A stretch of 64,000 nt of DNA from assembly GCF_037102585.1 (NCBI RefSeq), contig NW_027043829.1:1116001-1180000 (forward strand), read 5' to 3'. This document shows, one piece after another, positions 1-12,011 of this stretch. The position numbers were made by a program, and so were the translations under genes. Positions within the stretch are counted from its first letter, which is position 1. The number at the start of each line of letters is the position of its first letter. This DNA is from Saccharomycopsis crataegensis (taxonomy: Eukaryota; Ascomycota; Saccharomycetes; Ascoideales; Saccharomycopsidaceae). The notes beneath the pieces were generated by a model. The model was not told the DNA's origin. It did no database searches and was given only the letters and a program-made list of their open reading frames with translations.

Positions 1-2364
1 CAATTGGATGATGTTTTGGATAGCATTTTGGACAAATTGGCAAGATCGACCACTCTTACTGGCGAAAAGAAATCGGATGTCACTATAGGTGATGACGAAT
101 TCATCAGAGACGTAATCCCGACCACTCAACTTACATTATTAAAAAATAAAACCCCAGTAGTGGCCATTGATCCGAATGTTGATAAGATTGCCAACGAAGA
201 ATCCTTGAGTGATTCCGCCATATTGTATGGCAGTAGAAGAAATATCAAAGGAGAGTCATCTGTGAGTTCTAGCTCTATTCCTATATCAAGGACCTCGTTA
301 GAAACAACTGACAATGACCCAGACATTATCACCATTAGTGAAACTTCCACTTGGTTTGGTAGAGACTTCAAAGCGCAAATTTCTTTTATTGCATTGTTCA
401 ATATTATTAGACGAGGAAATTTCAATCAGCTTTCTAAGTCTTTGTCGAAGGTGGTGATGATTATCCTCAAATTATTTGATAACGGCATGATTGACGGCAA
501 CTTCTTTGGGAAATTTCAACAAGAATATCAACTACCAAAATTGCCTATTGTTAGACCACAGTATATCATTGATCACACTACAACCAAGAAAGAAAATGAA
601 GTTGAACAAGTGAGTTTGTTTAGTGCGTTCACTTCGTATTTGAAGATCAACTCTGATGAGCCACCTGAGCCAACTAATGAGGAGATTGATGCCACATTAC
701 TGGCCTTGAATTGTATTGCAACATCAAAGATTGAACAGCTATTTGAATTTAATCGTGATGGAATAACGCTTTCAAATGTGCCATCAAAGGAATTAATTTT
801 CGGTTTTTTGAAAATGCTTCCAAATTACTCTAAATCTAATAAACTAGCTTATCAAAGTGATGTTCTATTTATTTTCGAGTCGACGGTGGCATTATCTGTT
901 ATGGTGAAAGATCAACCGTATTATACTGAGCTAGCAGAGAAAATCATGAAGGATATTGATAAGTTGATTGTTATCAATGAGAAAAATCATCAGAAGTTGT
1001 TGGATGAAATGGCGATGGTCAGATTGTTAGGATACGAATTAATTTTGTTCAATCATTTGCATGACAAATTTGATAACGTTGCTGGGATCTTAAAAAGAGG
1101 AATTCAATTATTGGCGACTATTGATGGGTCCAAACAGGGAATTCTTGATGCATTGTCGGAATTCATCGAACCAGAACTTGTCAAAATTGTTAAGGAATCT
1201 AATGATGCTGATGATTGGAAACATTTGGTGGTGTTAACCCTTGAAGAATATTGGAAGCTTTTGAGGAATATTGCCAGCTTGACTGCTCACGTAGACAAAG
1301 TTTTCGAATTCATGAATGAATTGGTGGTGTCTTACCCAAACAAGATCGTTCCTGAGAATTATATGGCTGTTCTTGGGCTATTTGACGAAGTTTCCTCTAT
1401 GGGGGCAATTGGCAGTACTTATGAACAAGAATTGGAACTTTTCAAGTTGGGCGGGGGTGACAGTGGCAAAGAGTTGCCGCTGACCAATCCTCATCAAAAT
1501 TTGATTGGATTGTCTAAGAAGCTGATTGATTTAACTTTGAAGTTACGGGAAGTGGTTATTCGGGAAGATTTTGTGACTGTTGAAAAGAAAACCAAGACAT
1601 CATGTTGGTATTCTTTGATTCAAGCGTTGGGGCACCAAACTTTCAACCCATGTCGTGAAATCCGTGGACATGCTTTGAAAATGCTCACCCATACATTGTT
1701 ATCGTGGGATATTACCAGACAAGAGTATGTCAGTGCCAGAGGGATCTTTGAATTGGATATTTTCCCATTGGTGACTGAGTTATTGAAGGACGAGGTTTTG
1801 TACTGCGATTACTATGGGATGGCCAAGACAAAACAGGACGTTTTGTCGAACATTGTGAAGATTTATTTACAATATTTGAACAAATTCTACATTGCTAAAC
1901 AGGAATCATATGACGAAGGGTCAGAATTGAGTTATATCTGGTTGAATTTGTTGGATGTTTTTCAAAATTTAGTTGTTGATGAAACTCACCAAATTGAAAC
2001 CCAGCAGATGGCACCAAAGAAAAAGGCTGTGATGATGAAGAACAAGAAGAAGAAGAAGGCACTTGAACCGGTGATTCGAGAATCATCGAAGGAATTGATC
2101 AAGAACTCATTGTTGTACATGCATGATTGTGGATACTTGGAGGTGAAGAATGAAAACCATCAATATTTATGGAAAGAGACCTGGAATCGTATTGGCAAAA
2201 TGTATCCTGAATTAGAAGCAGAATTCAAGAAGGAATTGGAGGAAATTGACAAAATGCCAATGGAAGCACCAGAAAAGAAGGAGGTGCTGATCAACGAAGA
2301 AAGCGAAAACAAACAAGCGGAGGAAGTGGAAGTCGAGATCAACAGAGAAGATAAAGATAAATGA
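1..2364 (+). CDS. GEA2: Golgi ARF guanine-nucleotide exchange factor, GEA1/GEA2 type (C-terminal part)
   Basis: The frame is open from the first base, so the N-terminal half including the Sec7 catalytic domain lies outside the window; 787 codons remain. The visible part is the helical C-terminal region of large ARF exchange factors (HDS domains). A recognisable block around residues 540-565 (WYSLIQALGHQTFNP then CREIRGHALKML) fits the Gea/GBF1 C-terminal region. The tail (about residues 660-787) is charged, with a lysine run (KKKKKK) and an acidic, Glu-rich end. By family, Gea proteins activate ARF on cis-Golgi membranes for COPI vesicle formation. The gene ends convergently with WOR1, about 1.9 kb away. 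It could instead be SEC7, but the pattern fits Gea better. No internal break is seen. Confidence 0.78.
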   Translation, partial: QLDDVLDSILDKLARSTTLTGEKKSDVTIGDDEFIRDVIPTTQLTLLKNKTPVVAIDPNVDKIANEESLSDSAILYGSRRNIKGESSVSSSSIPISRTSLETTDNDPDIITISETSTWFGRDFKAQISFIALFNIIRRGNFNQLSKSLSKVVMIILKLFDNGMIDGNFFGKFQQEYQLPKLPIVRPQYIIDHTTTKKENEVEQVSLFSAFTSYLKINSDEPPEPTNEEIDATLLALNCIATSKIEQLFEFNRDGITLSNVPSKELIFGFLKMLPNYSKSNKLAYQSDVLFIFESTVALSVMVKDQPYYTELAEKIMKDIDKLIVINEKNHQKLLDEMAMVRLLGYELILFNHLHDKFDNVAGILKRGIQLLATIDGSKQGILDALSEFIEPELVKIVKESNDADDWKHLVVLTLEEYWKLLRNIASLTAHVDKVFEFMNELVVSYPNKIVPENYMAVLGLFDEVSSMGAIGSTYEQELELFKLGGGDSGKELPLTNPHQNLIGLSKKLIDLTLKLREVVIREDFVTVEKKTKTSCWYSLIQALGHQTFNPCREIRGHALKMLTHTLLSWDITRQEYVSARGIFELDIFPLVTELLKDEVLYCDYYGMAKTKQDVLSNIVKIYLQYLNKFYIAKQESYDEGSELSYIWLNLLDVFQNLVVDETHQIETQQMAPKKKAVMMKNKKKKKALEPVIRESSKELIKNSLLYMHDCGYLEVKNENHQYLWKETWNRIGKMYPELEAEFKKELEEIDKMPMEAPEKKEVLINEESENKQAEEVEVEINREDKDK

Positions 2365-4277
2365 TTGATTTTATGGTTTTGCGTTGTTATTTTTTGTTTT
2401 TTTTTCCTACTATTTTCTACTATTTTTTATGTACGTCTTCTATGTAACTTTTCATTTTTTATTTTTTGTGTTTTTAATTTATTTGTTTGTGTAGTCAATC
2501 TTTCTGTAATCAACAAATGATGATCCGGAAATATCTCAATGATTTTACAAATTATTGTTCAAAAATCAAGTTAGAATTCTACAGGTCTACAGAGTACTTC
2601 AATATATATAAAGGAGAAATAAACGCACTCACGTATAATAACAAACACTTTAGATGATAAAGTTAAATATAAGGACAGCGGTAAGGACAGTAATAAGGAC
2701 GAACAGCACGACACCTAGCAACCTTAAACCAATAATGGCTGTAAATATAATCTTGATAGTAACGACTATATTATTTTATTAGTAGAGATCTAATGATCTA
2801 GTTCCTAGTATAAGACCTAAAGATCCCTTGATTGCAAGATCTCGAGCTTGAAACAGCAGAGTGCACTTTTATTAGAAGAGGTAATTACTGTACATAAGTG
2901 TCACATCGGAAAAACATCTTTCCACCATAGTACACAAAATCACATAAAGTGCCCTTAAGTTAAGTGATGAACAAAGTCAAACAAACTATTGGAGCTTGCA
3001 CTTTACTTAAAGCTACATTTCAACAAATCAGTGAACCGCCCATGGGTGTGAGATATACTATTTCGAGGCCAATGATTGAAGATTTAATAGATCAATAGAT
3101 CTTGATTCACTTTTAGAGTGCATTACCAATAAGCTGTGCTTAAACAGAGAGACTTTATGTCGGTGTTTTGGTCCGGTCGGGCCAAGTGGAAGAATATAGC
3201 CAAGGGCCGAAATGACATTAACTGACTAAATATCTGACTTTCGGGTGGCACGATTTTCAATATACCTAAACCAAGTTTACCATGGTGATTCACCAAGTAA
3301 TAACGAGATATATATGAGTCAATTGTTGTAGCATGCAATCGGTGCGGTTTGTTGGTTGCCGCATGAAATAGCAGAAGGAACGAAGAACCCCGAACGAACC
3401 AAAAGTTGTCTGTCCTCAAGGAGGGAAGTCAAAAAACCAAAAAAAAAAAAAAAGAAAAGAAAAGAAATTCCACATATATGCTAATATATAACAATAGGGG
3501 AGCAATTAAAGATGAAATTGAGTATCTAGTTTCTAGAATGGGTTGCCGACTGGCTAAAAAAATAAGGCCATTTTTTTTTTTTTGAGGCATAAAGTTAAAA
3601 TCTCCTAATTGTTTTCTTCCTGTACATGTTGAGGATTTTCTAGCCTCATTTTTAATTCATTTTAAATTGACAGGTTGTATACTGTATGTGTAATTCTAGA
3701 TGGCCTGTTTTGGTCCCCATTGATGTTAGTATAGCAACAAGGAAAATACAAATATACACAACATTCGTAACTATCTTTTTTTAGCTGTTTGGCGTACTAC
3801 AATTGTATACAATAAATAAAAAAAGATGGTACTTGTTGATCATTTCAACTTGGTTTCACAGTGAATCCTTATGTACATAGAATGTAAGTCACAGGTTAAG
3901 CATAGAAAAATATGGTAATATTGGCAATAAAAACACATAGTATAACAGGAAATTCTTCCCATGGTGAAAAAATTCCCACAAAATTCCAACAAAAAAAAAA
4001 AAAAGAAAAAAAAAACGTTCAAAACATTCAGAATCATAAACAGTAACAGTGAAAAGAATTATAACATTAACGTAAAGGCGTAACATGACCATTAAAGAAA
4101 ACTAGTAAGCATAAAAATATTGATAAAAACATAAAAAAAAAAAAGAGCAAAGCACGTATCAAAGGATAGCTAACAAATCTGATAAAAGATGAAAACACAT
4201 TAGCATAAAATATTAAAAAATATATTTTATATCCTTAGAAGTAGGCTAAAAAGAATGATTAAATAGCATTATTAAAA
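2365..4277. other. Intergenic region between the convergent GEA2 and WOR1 3' ends
   Basis: About 1.9 kb without a convincing gene, long for a tail-to-tail gap. It holds T/A homopolymer runs (for example 3437-3455, 3570-3583 and 3990-4015) and a TATATATAAA-like box near 2600, followed by three AAGGACAG-like units near 2671-2702. The TATA-plus-repeat stretch (about 2590-2870) could belong to an unannotated transcript or an old LTR fragment, but I see no defined ends. Short open frames here lack codon structure or family resemblance. Confidence 0.6.
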
Positions 4278-4556
4278 TTAGCTAGATTGATACAATCCAT
4301 TAGGAGCATACCCAGGTCCCAAGAATTCAGTATTACTACCATTATTACTACCATTATTACTACCATTATTACTACCATCGCCTGGGTTTTGGGTATTATA
4401 ATTGTACATCTTGCTACCATTGACCGCATACTGAGGTAAGGTCGAGTAAGGCCCGATCAAAGGATTGGAGTTTGGATAAAACTGGCTATTTGAAGATCCA
4501 ACGCTCATGGTATTAGGGTTGGTTGGGGTACTGGATTGCGGACTCCCTGCAGTAGT

Positions 4557-4588
<32 letters not shown>

Positions 4589-6251
4589 GACCTGGGGTCG
4601 ATCTTGGTGAAAGTCTCCCTTCATGTGGTTGTTGATGTGATGTCTGAAGTTGACGCTGTTGATTTTGATGGTGTTGTTGTGGTTGTTGCTGCTGCTGTTG
4701 CTGCTGCTGCTGTTGTGATTGTGGTTGTGGTTGTGGTTGTGGTTGTGGTTGTGGTTGTGGTTGTGGTTGTGGTTGTTGCTGTGGTTGTGGTGGCGGCAAT
4801 TGATAATTCACATTATACCCAGTCTGTTGTGGATATTGTTGATATACTTTCTCTCCAGCCTCCAACTTCACCAGAGTATTGTTCAAGTTATTGGTAGCAC
4901 TTGGAGTCATTGATTGTTGAGGTGGATACCCCATGCTTTGTGGGTAATACTGTGGGAATCCACCACTCATTGGTTGTTGGGGATATGCGTACTTTGGCAT
5001 GCCATTGCCACCAGTGTTTGAGACCGCTGGACTGTAATAGCTTGGCATTTGGGAAAACTGGGTGGCAGCAGCTGGGGCAGAGTTTACCCCGACAAAACTA
5101 CCATTGTACGATGAATAATCCAAATGATGATGATGCGCCAATGGCGGCAAATAAGTCTGAGATTTTTGTTGTGATTGAGTTGCTCCAGCGCTTGCAGCAT
5201 GATTATTGCCACTGTCGCTAGTAGAACTTGACCCTGTGGCAGGCTGACTAGTGGAACTCAATGAGGAAGGAACATGATACTGTTGCTGTGGTTGTGCAGG
5301 TGGTTGTGCAGGTGGAAAAGACGGAACCATTTGATGATGCGGCAACGGTGGTGGACCAGCGTTATGGTAGGCAGGAGGAGGTAGAGGAGCTTGGAAATAT
5401 TGAACCTGTTGACCACCGGCAGATTGCATCAACCCAGGCATCGACGTTTGGTGATGATGGTGGCCAGGTGCATGGGCACCCATATGGCTGCCAGGAGTCG
5501 CCATGACCGTACTTGATGGATGGCCGTTATTTTCCAAATAATAGTATGCTTCATCCTCGATCGGTATTTTGCCTCCAAGACTAGATTCCTTAACCGCTGA
5601 CCAAAGTTCCGGGGTCAAATGGACATCTTTTAATGTTGGGTCGACCGAAGGTTTGGTGAGAACGTTTTCCATGACATCGATGGTGTTGTAATATGAAATC
5701 AAATGCACAGTTTCTGAAATTGTCTGTGAAGAACTGGCAGATAATCTAGAAATTGTAAGAGAGAGGGTTTTTTTGACAAGCCCGTTATCTTTAAAAGCGT
5801 AGCTTGCCACAAGGGATCCAACTAGCGAGCGGCTTGCCAGATCATTGTTATTGTTCGGGGAATTGTTCAATCGCTGTTGTTGTTCATGGATAGGATTGTG
5901 TTGAGAGGGAGAGTTTTGGCTCATCAATTTCTTCTTTAACTCCTTTTTGGACTTCTTTTTACCTTCTTTATCGGTAGCGGCCGCGCGATCTAATTCACGG
6001 TATACTAGGAACCTACCCAAAATTCTGGAAGGAGACCAAGAAACCCCATCGGTCCATCTCTTGACGCCTGAACGTTCTTCAATGAATACAAACACATTAC
6101 CTGAAGCGATTAAAGAGGCTCTTTCCTTGTCATGTGGTCTTCTTGGAACAGTTGGCAATTGCTTATTCAACGCGGCTTGAATAACCAATAACGCGTCCTT
6201 AGTTGAGGCAATATAGCCCTGGTAAGTGGGGGTAATTTTTGATGAAGACAT
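4278..6251 (-). CDS. WOR1: WOPR-family transcription regulator, Wor1-like (white-opaque master regulator)
   Basis: A 657-residue protein starting at the ATG at 6251; the open frame runs slightly further but only through a TTG. WOPRa covers about residues 8-88 (PTYQGYI, RRPHDKERA, then GVKRWTDGVSWSPSRILGRF), and WOPRb about 139-255. The KRWT motif places its threonine at residue 67, the same number as the PKA-target Thr67 reported for C. albicans Wor1. The rest is low complexity, rich in Gln, Pro, His, Asn and Ser, with PQ and Q runs around residues 480-560, and it ends in NGSNNGSNNGS repeats. In C. albicans Wor1 binds DNA through WOPR, activates its own gene and sets the opaque state; in dimorphic fungi the homologue Ryp1 sets the yeast phase. 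The gene has a 5.76 kb upstream region shared with the divergent velvet-domain gene. It could be another WOPR paralogue, but the Wor1-type match is strong. Confidence 0.88.
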
Positions 6252-6546
6252 GTGAGAACAAAAATTATTCAAGGATTGGGTGGTGTAAACTAATGTTTGT
6301 CTTTGTTTGATTTATGTGTTGTATTTCTTATTTATCTTTAATTTTAATTTTAATTTTAATTCCCTGCGAGAAAAAAAAAAAAAGTAAACAATATATTTTT
6401 TGGTAAAATTAAAATTTCTGGAGAATCATGATTAAATTTATACGGGCATCGCAAAAAAACGAACAGCAGAAAAAAAAAAACTCTGTTTTTCTTGTTCTTC
6501 CTTCTTCTGCGACATGAAAATTTTCTACTTCCTTTTCTTCTGCTTG

Positions 6547-6555
6547 TTAAAGTTT
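6547..6555 (+). promoter_or_regulatory. Putative Wor1 binding site upstream of WOR1
   Basis: TTAAAGTTT lies about 300 bp upstream of the WOR1 start and matches the published Wor1 core (TTAAAGTT). Wor1 autoactivation is known in C. albicans; occupancy here is inferred. Near matches with one mismatch occur further up (AAACTTTAGA near 7766, AAACTTTATA near 9091). Confidence 0.4.
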
Positions 6556-7848
6556 GTTGCATGACAATGCAGTGGGATTGCTACAAAGTGGCCTGCCCTC
6601 TACTGAGACAGCAAGGTGCAGTACAGCAAGGTGCAGGCCAACATACTACCCGCTAGAGAGGGTGATTATGAGGCGCGGTAGGCTGCATGGGTGCCGCAAG
6701 TGCAATAGAACACCAAGTATTCCTTTTTCTTTTTTTCGATTATTTTCCTGGGAGACAATTTACACAACAAGTTGTTGGGCTCGAAACAATTAGGGCAATT
6801 TGGATATATCAGGAATAGAACACATGAATCAGATCATCATTACAGCAGAATCAAACCACTTACAGGGAGTAGAAGTGGTAGCACCTGTAGTCCATGGATA
6901 CAACAACAGGCTCCTCACCTGCAGAAAATCCTCAAGCTTAAAAATAAAAATAACAAGAACGAAAGAGAAAAAAAAAAGGTCGTGTGGCAAATCCAAAATA
7001 GCCACAGCACTACAAAAACCATAAGAATTATCCGACTATTAAAAATGGCTAGGCCATGACTTTAAATCTAAATTCTATAAAAGCGGGACAAGTGGGAAAG
7101 AGAATTTTATGCTTTTTTGAAGACAAGTGAAAACATCTTGCTTGATACAAATTGTGCAGAGATTTATCCATGTAAGGCAGATCCCTAAAGTCTCGTAAAA
7201 AAAATTCCAATAAATATTTTGAATCCATGTGAAAGAATATCTTGATGTGTGAAAGCATAACAAGTTAGCCATTATATGTGTCTCACAAAACTATCGTCAG
7301 CATGATATTTGTCAATTATGGGGGGAATTAAACTGTATAATATATCATATATGACCGACCAGTAGAGAAATTGGGTTTAGTAATCTAGTGGTTGTCATGT
7401 ATTGTTTGTTACTTAACGGTTTTGGTGTTCCAACTTTGTTTTTTGCAAGATGTACACAGCATGTGAAAAAATTTTCTGTAAAAAAAACTGAAAAAAAAAA
7501 AGTTTGCCACCAAAACCAAATAGTTTTTCCGAGCAGCCCTTCTGCAGGATGACCACACGCTGACAAAAGTTGTTTTCACCAGATGACCAGTCCTCTACAA
7601 GTACATGCAGAAATTGTTTGCCATGTCTTGCTTTTTACAGTTTTCCCGTTCCTTCAACTCGCACTTGATCCTCGGCAAATTTCTAGTGGGGCTTTCGATA
7701 GTGAATTGAGTGCTCTCATGTTTAATACTTATGTTTGAATTTCCCAAAACTATAAAATCGCATCGAGCAAACTTTAGAATAAACCCGTGAAATTGTTACA
7801 GTGAGAAATGGTGCGTGGTGTGAAGGTGAACTGTTTAGGTGAGGAATG

Positions 7849-7892
7849 TGTGAAGTAGGTGTAAAAGAGGTGTGAAGTAAGTGTAAAAGAGG
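7849..7892. repeat. Two tandem 22-bp direct repeats
   Basis: Two adjacent 22-bp units (TGTGAAGTA, then R, then GTGTAAAAGAGG) differ at one base, R being G in the first copy and A in the second. They sit in the WOR1/velvet intergenic region, about 1.6 kb from the WOR1 start. A further GTGTGAAGGTGAA lies just before (near 7817), suggesting a decayed third unit. A duplicated regulator site is possible; no factor is identified. Confidence 0.6.
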
Positions 7893-10342
7893 CGCAAAGC
7901 ACATACGAATAATCAATACATCTTAAATTATTCTCGCAAATGATATGACTGCCATGTGTGAGAGCCAATCCTCATCTTCTAGAACGAGCCCCGCACTCTG
8001 GCATTGCTTCGTATTGCCCTCTATTATGTTTAAGCTTTCTTTAATACGCTTTTGTTGTGTTAATCTCTTTAAGTAAACTTAATCTAGAACGCTGCCACTG
8101 CAATTGTCTTATTCCTTGAACAGCTGTCTTTTTTTTTAGCTCTCTTGTTTTGTCCAACAAAGAGAAAAAAAAGGCGGGGCAAGAAAAAAGTGCCCCACTA
8201 ATTTCAAACGAGTGCCCAGATCAAAAATCCCTCAAACTTCCGCCGTGTTCACCTTTCATTATACATTCCTTTTCTTAGTCAGTAGCTATTGGACCCCCGC
8301 TATCTTCCTGTCAAGCTTCATTACGAACAAAATTTTGAGCTGAAGTAGTTCTTGGAGGACTGTAGGTGCCAGTGATGGCTGCTAAACAAAATAGTTGACA
8401 GCGCATCAATGGTCACCTTATCATCATCATCATAGTTGAATATCAATTGGTTAGCCCTAATTTCTAATTAACTAGTGGAACAGTTGCCACCTGACTAATG
8501 GTAACTCACAGCTTGGATAGCTCTAAAAATTGTTACATTATATCCCTCCTCGAGTTTATGGACAATAATTCCCCGGAAGCAGCCTTTCTTCTGCATAGAT
8601 CAGGGTCTATGTGTAATAACATTGGTTAGATGTATTTAAAATAGCTATTTAATACATCTTGTAGATTAACACGACATCAGGTTAGCAGTATTCGGTTCCC
8701 TACACATCATCATGTGAATGCAATGCTCATCTTTGAATATTTGGATACTAAAATTACGATGAGAATCTAGCCATGATGATAAATATGATTCTTCAATATA
8801 GATTGTAATGAAATATAATTGTTGAAAGATAACGTGGGTAAATAATACCAAGCAGGCAATTTAGTTAGATGTGATTGTTTCGACATGAGAAGCATTATTT
8901 TAGAGAATTATTGGCCAGTATTGCAGGATAATAAAAAAAAAAAAAAAAGCTATCCCGAGCCGTAGCCATATATATGTAAAACGTATATCAAGCATGTTTC
9001 GTTTTGATACAACATTGATTCTATTTCCCACCATGTTATTTGTTTTCTGCTGTGAATTGACTTTGACTAATCAAAACCCTGCATTTTGCAAACTTTATAA
9101 CCTCAACGTCTTTTAATGCTTAAAAACTTAATGTATACAGAAATACTTGAAGATTTGTGATATTCTCATGCCTATTTTTTTTATATCTTCTTTTTTGCGT
9201 TTGATGATTTTGTGCTGAAAGAATATGTTGGAAAGTAGTTGTGAATTATTGAGTTCAGAGTTTCGAAGATGTCAAAAAAAAAAAATACATGATCCCCACA
9301 ATTTCCACTTTGTTCTCAATTCAGTTTCAGTTTCATGGAATCCTTAAAAACATAGAGCAACCTGAAAAAGACTCGTTCAGTTGCCATTGAAGCCACTTAC
9401 TGATTAAGAGGCTTATCAGGATCTCACCAGCCATGAGTATATGCATGCATACTCTTGTGGTAGATGAACTTTTTTTTTCTTTACCCCATGCAGGCACATC
9501 TCCACAGAATAAAACGATTTTCAATGGGTGTTCTTCGTTTTTTTTCCTCCGTTGTCCCTCTTTCTCTTCTCTTTTTCTTCTTTGCTATTGATTTTTCCTC
9601 TTTTATTATTTTGACAATATTATTAGGGCTCAGTAAACATTCGATATAGAGAATGAGTTCGTGGGCAATTGCTCATGCATACTGTGTTGTGACCACATTG
9701 TATTGTGATCATGTTGAAGTGTGATAAAACTTGACATATATGCACAACTTTTCTTTTTCCTGTTCTTCTTGACAATTACCGTTATGTTTCCTATATATCA
9801 CTTCCCACTTATGTGTCTCTTATTTTTAAACTTTTGATCTGTCATCTCTTTGCTTTTCGTCTCACCCCCGTATTTGGGTTAGTGCAGCTGCCTCGGATCG
9901 GTACTCGGCCCACTCAATATACATTAGGTTTAAGTGCCAAAGAAAAAGCTTTTTGTAAAATAAAAATAAACTTCATCAATCTTTAAGCACTTTGAGACTT
10001 ATCACTGACGGGAATACCAAATAAGCTACCAGGTATTATGAGAGTTAGTTAGCTATTGGTCTGGTTTGGTGGATGTACATCGTCTATGATGATAATTGCT
10101 TAGTCGTATTTTTTATATCTACAAGTTAATATAGATACTAGGATTACGAGACCCTTAAATAGGGTCCCTACCTTCAAAAATTAGTGAGAGCCCCACAGAA
10201 TCTACACTATTTGCTGTTTGACAGTAATGTATATTGATGTGGATGCCAACTCTCCATACAAGCATCAACTGCCAATACGCTGCTGGTGTAATACCATAAT
10301 AATAGGATTTACAAGCACGATTTCCGAAAGTTTTTAAATACT

Positions 10343-10579
10343 TTACCAATTTCGCCGATTCAATTTATTTTTCTGTTGAACCGGTTCGGTTACAGGATGT
10401 ACGCTGGCGGCGTTGACTGAGGATTTCATCATGATCAACATGCTGGAGATCATATCTTTGATTTCATTGAACTCCTTGATAGTGACGAATCCAGGGTTTT
10501 CCGTGGCTTCGTGGTGATTTGTAATTGGAGCTGATTCGCTAATAGCTTCGTTAGAGGTTGGAATAGTTTCAGGATTCAT
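10343..10579 (-). CDS. Small unidentified open frame (78 codons) in the WOR1 upstream region
   Basis: ATG-initiated, 78 residues, polar and acidic at the N terminus (MNPETIPTSNEAISES) with a short Met-rich helix-like stretch (IKDMISSMLIMM). Codon composition looks more protein-like than the surrounding frames. I recognise no family. It could be a gene fragment, a piece of an old mobile element, a leader-encoded peptide or chance. It overlaps another open frame (10155-10349), without resemblance to anything known. Confidence 0.2.
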   Translation of the reverse strand: MNPETIPTSNEAISESAPITNHHEATENPGFVTIKEFNEIKDMISSMLIMMKSSVNAASVHPVTEPVQQKNKLNRRNW

Positions 10580-12011
10580 GATTGGATTAGATAGAGAATC
10601 CAGTTGGATGTCGGTTTATAGATATTAATGTAATGATAATAATAAATATAATTTAAATGTGAACTTTTAATAATTTATAAACAGGAATTTGGTTGTGAGT
10701 CTTGATAATTATATATACATGATAGTAGTGACTATTAATCGTCAAAAGCTACAAAAGAAGTGGAAGTATTTGCGGTTATGAGCCCTTGGAAATCAAGCCA
10801 TTTCCATTAGGAGGTCTGTACTACTGGCAGTCTGACATTTGCATAACCTCCACAATCGACAGTAACGGTGTGCCAACGAAAGAAATACTAGAACCATACT
10901 CAAATGGGAACTTTTTAAACTTAACAGTATTGTTATGAGTGAGTTCCTAAGAATTCTGATAGTTATTGATCACCAAATCACACTGTTTTAAAAATGCCTT
11001 TTTTTTTTTCTGGCCTTTCTTCTTCGTCTTAGTTTGATTGTTTATGGAAACTTAATATACAATACTTTAGTGAAAGCACATGGAAGCCCGCTTTTAAGAC
11101 CATATAAATAAACCATTATTATTAGCATAGAAGCCTGTCTTATTTGAAAACAGTGAAATATATAAATATTCTGGAACCTTATCTCTATCCATTGCATTTT
11201 GACATTATTTTTCATCAAGGCTTCTCTACAAAATATCTCAATAATCAATTATGATACATTTCTTCAATAGTAAGTACCCACAGTTATTAGTGGCAACTAT
11301 ATTTTATCCACTAGCTTCGATTCAGACATCGATTATAAATATAAATTTCCTACTACCTACGGTTACAATTTGACAGGGAATTTAAAACAATAACACAATT
11401 AATTTTCCTTGCAGGTGTTTAATGAGTTTGGAGAAAACAGTATTTCAAAAGTAAATAAAGGGGATATCATTCTCAATGTCACTGATTACGGAAAATGTGC
11501 TGGGGGCAAACATGAAATAGTACTCAAGCTTCACAAGTGTGAACTAGATCAACGATTTGTGTTGATTCATCACCGCATTTCGTTGTAAGGAGTGAAATTA
11601 GGCACATTTTCTAGTTTTTGAGAAAAATCAAAACCACAGAAAAAAAATGCACGGATTCCAAAGCAAACTCTTGTTAAATTACACTCTCTCATATTATTAC
11701 GTTGCGTACTATATATGATTTATTCTATTATTTTGGTGGTTCCTTACCAATATGCGTATTGCAAAAGAGTCACGATACATAGAGGAGGTATTCACGTGAT
11801 AATGATACCCCCCCTTGCTGAGTAACCAACTTGTGGAACATTAAAAAAAAGAGTGATTTAGAAAATTTTTTCCTTTTTATATACAAAGAGCCATCAATTT
11901 ATCCCATATAAAAGAGAAAGAAAAAACAAAAAGGCCAGAAAAAATACAGAAAAGAAAAGAAAAAAAGAATCTGATATTTCCCACAAACTTTCTTGCTTAC
12001 ACCTTCCCGCA

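Larger units (their letters stand above)
6252..12011. promoter_or_regulatory. Very long shared upstream region of WOR1 and the velvet-domain gene
   Basis: 5.76 kb between two divergent start codons with no convincing protein gene. It contains a TAATTT-type hexamer run (6337-6362), a Wor1-like site (6547-6555), two tandem 22-bp units (7849-7892), many A/T runs, a 78-codon open frame on the minus strand (10343-10579) and an exon-like open stretch (11413-11587). C. albicans WOR1 is known for a similarly huge regulatory region (about 10 kb) bound by several switching regulators and for a ~2 kb 5' leader. I infer a comparable control region here, possibly serving both genes. No tRNA or snoRNA was recognised in it. 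Confidence 0.6.

Noticed and set aside
2581-2870. Possible old solo LTR (TATA box, polyadenylation-like stretch)
   Set aside because: No terminal dinucleotide pair, target duplication or primer site can be defined, so it is kept only as a remark in the intergenic entry.
4604-5506. Open frames on the plus strand across WOR1 (Val/Trp-Leu repeats)
   Set aside because: They are antisense readings of the Gln/Pro-rich repeats of WOR1.
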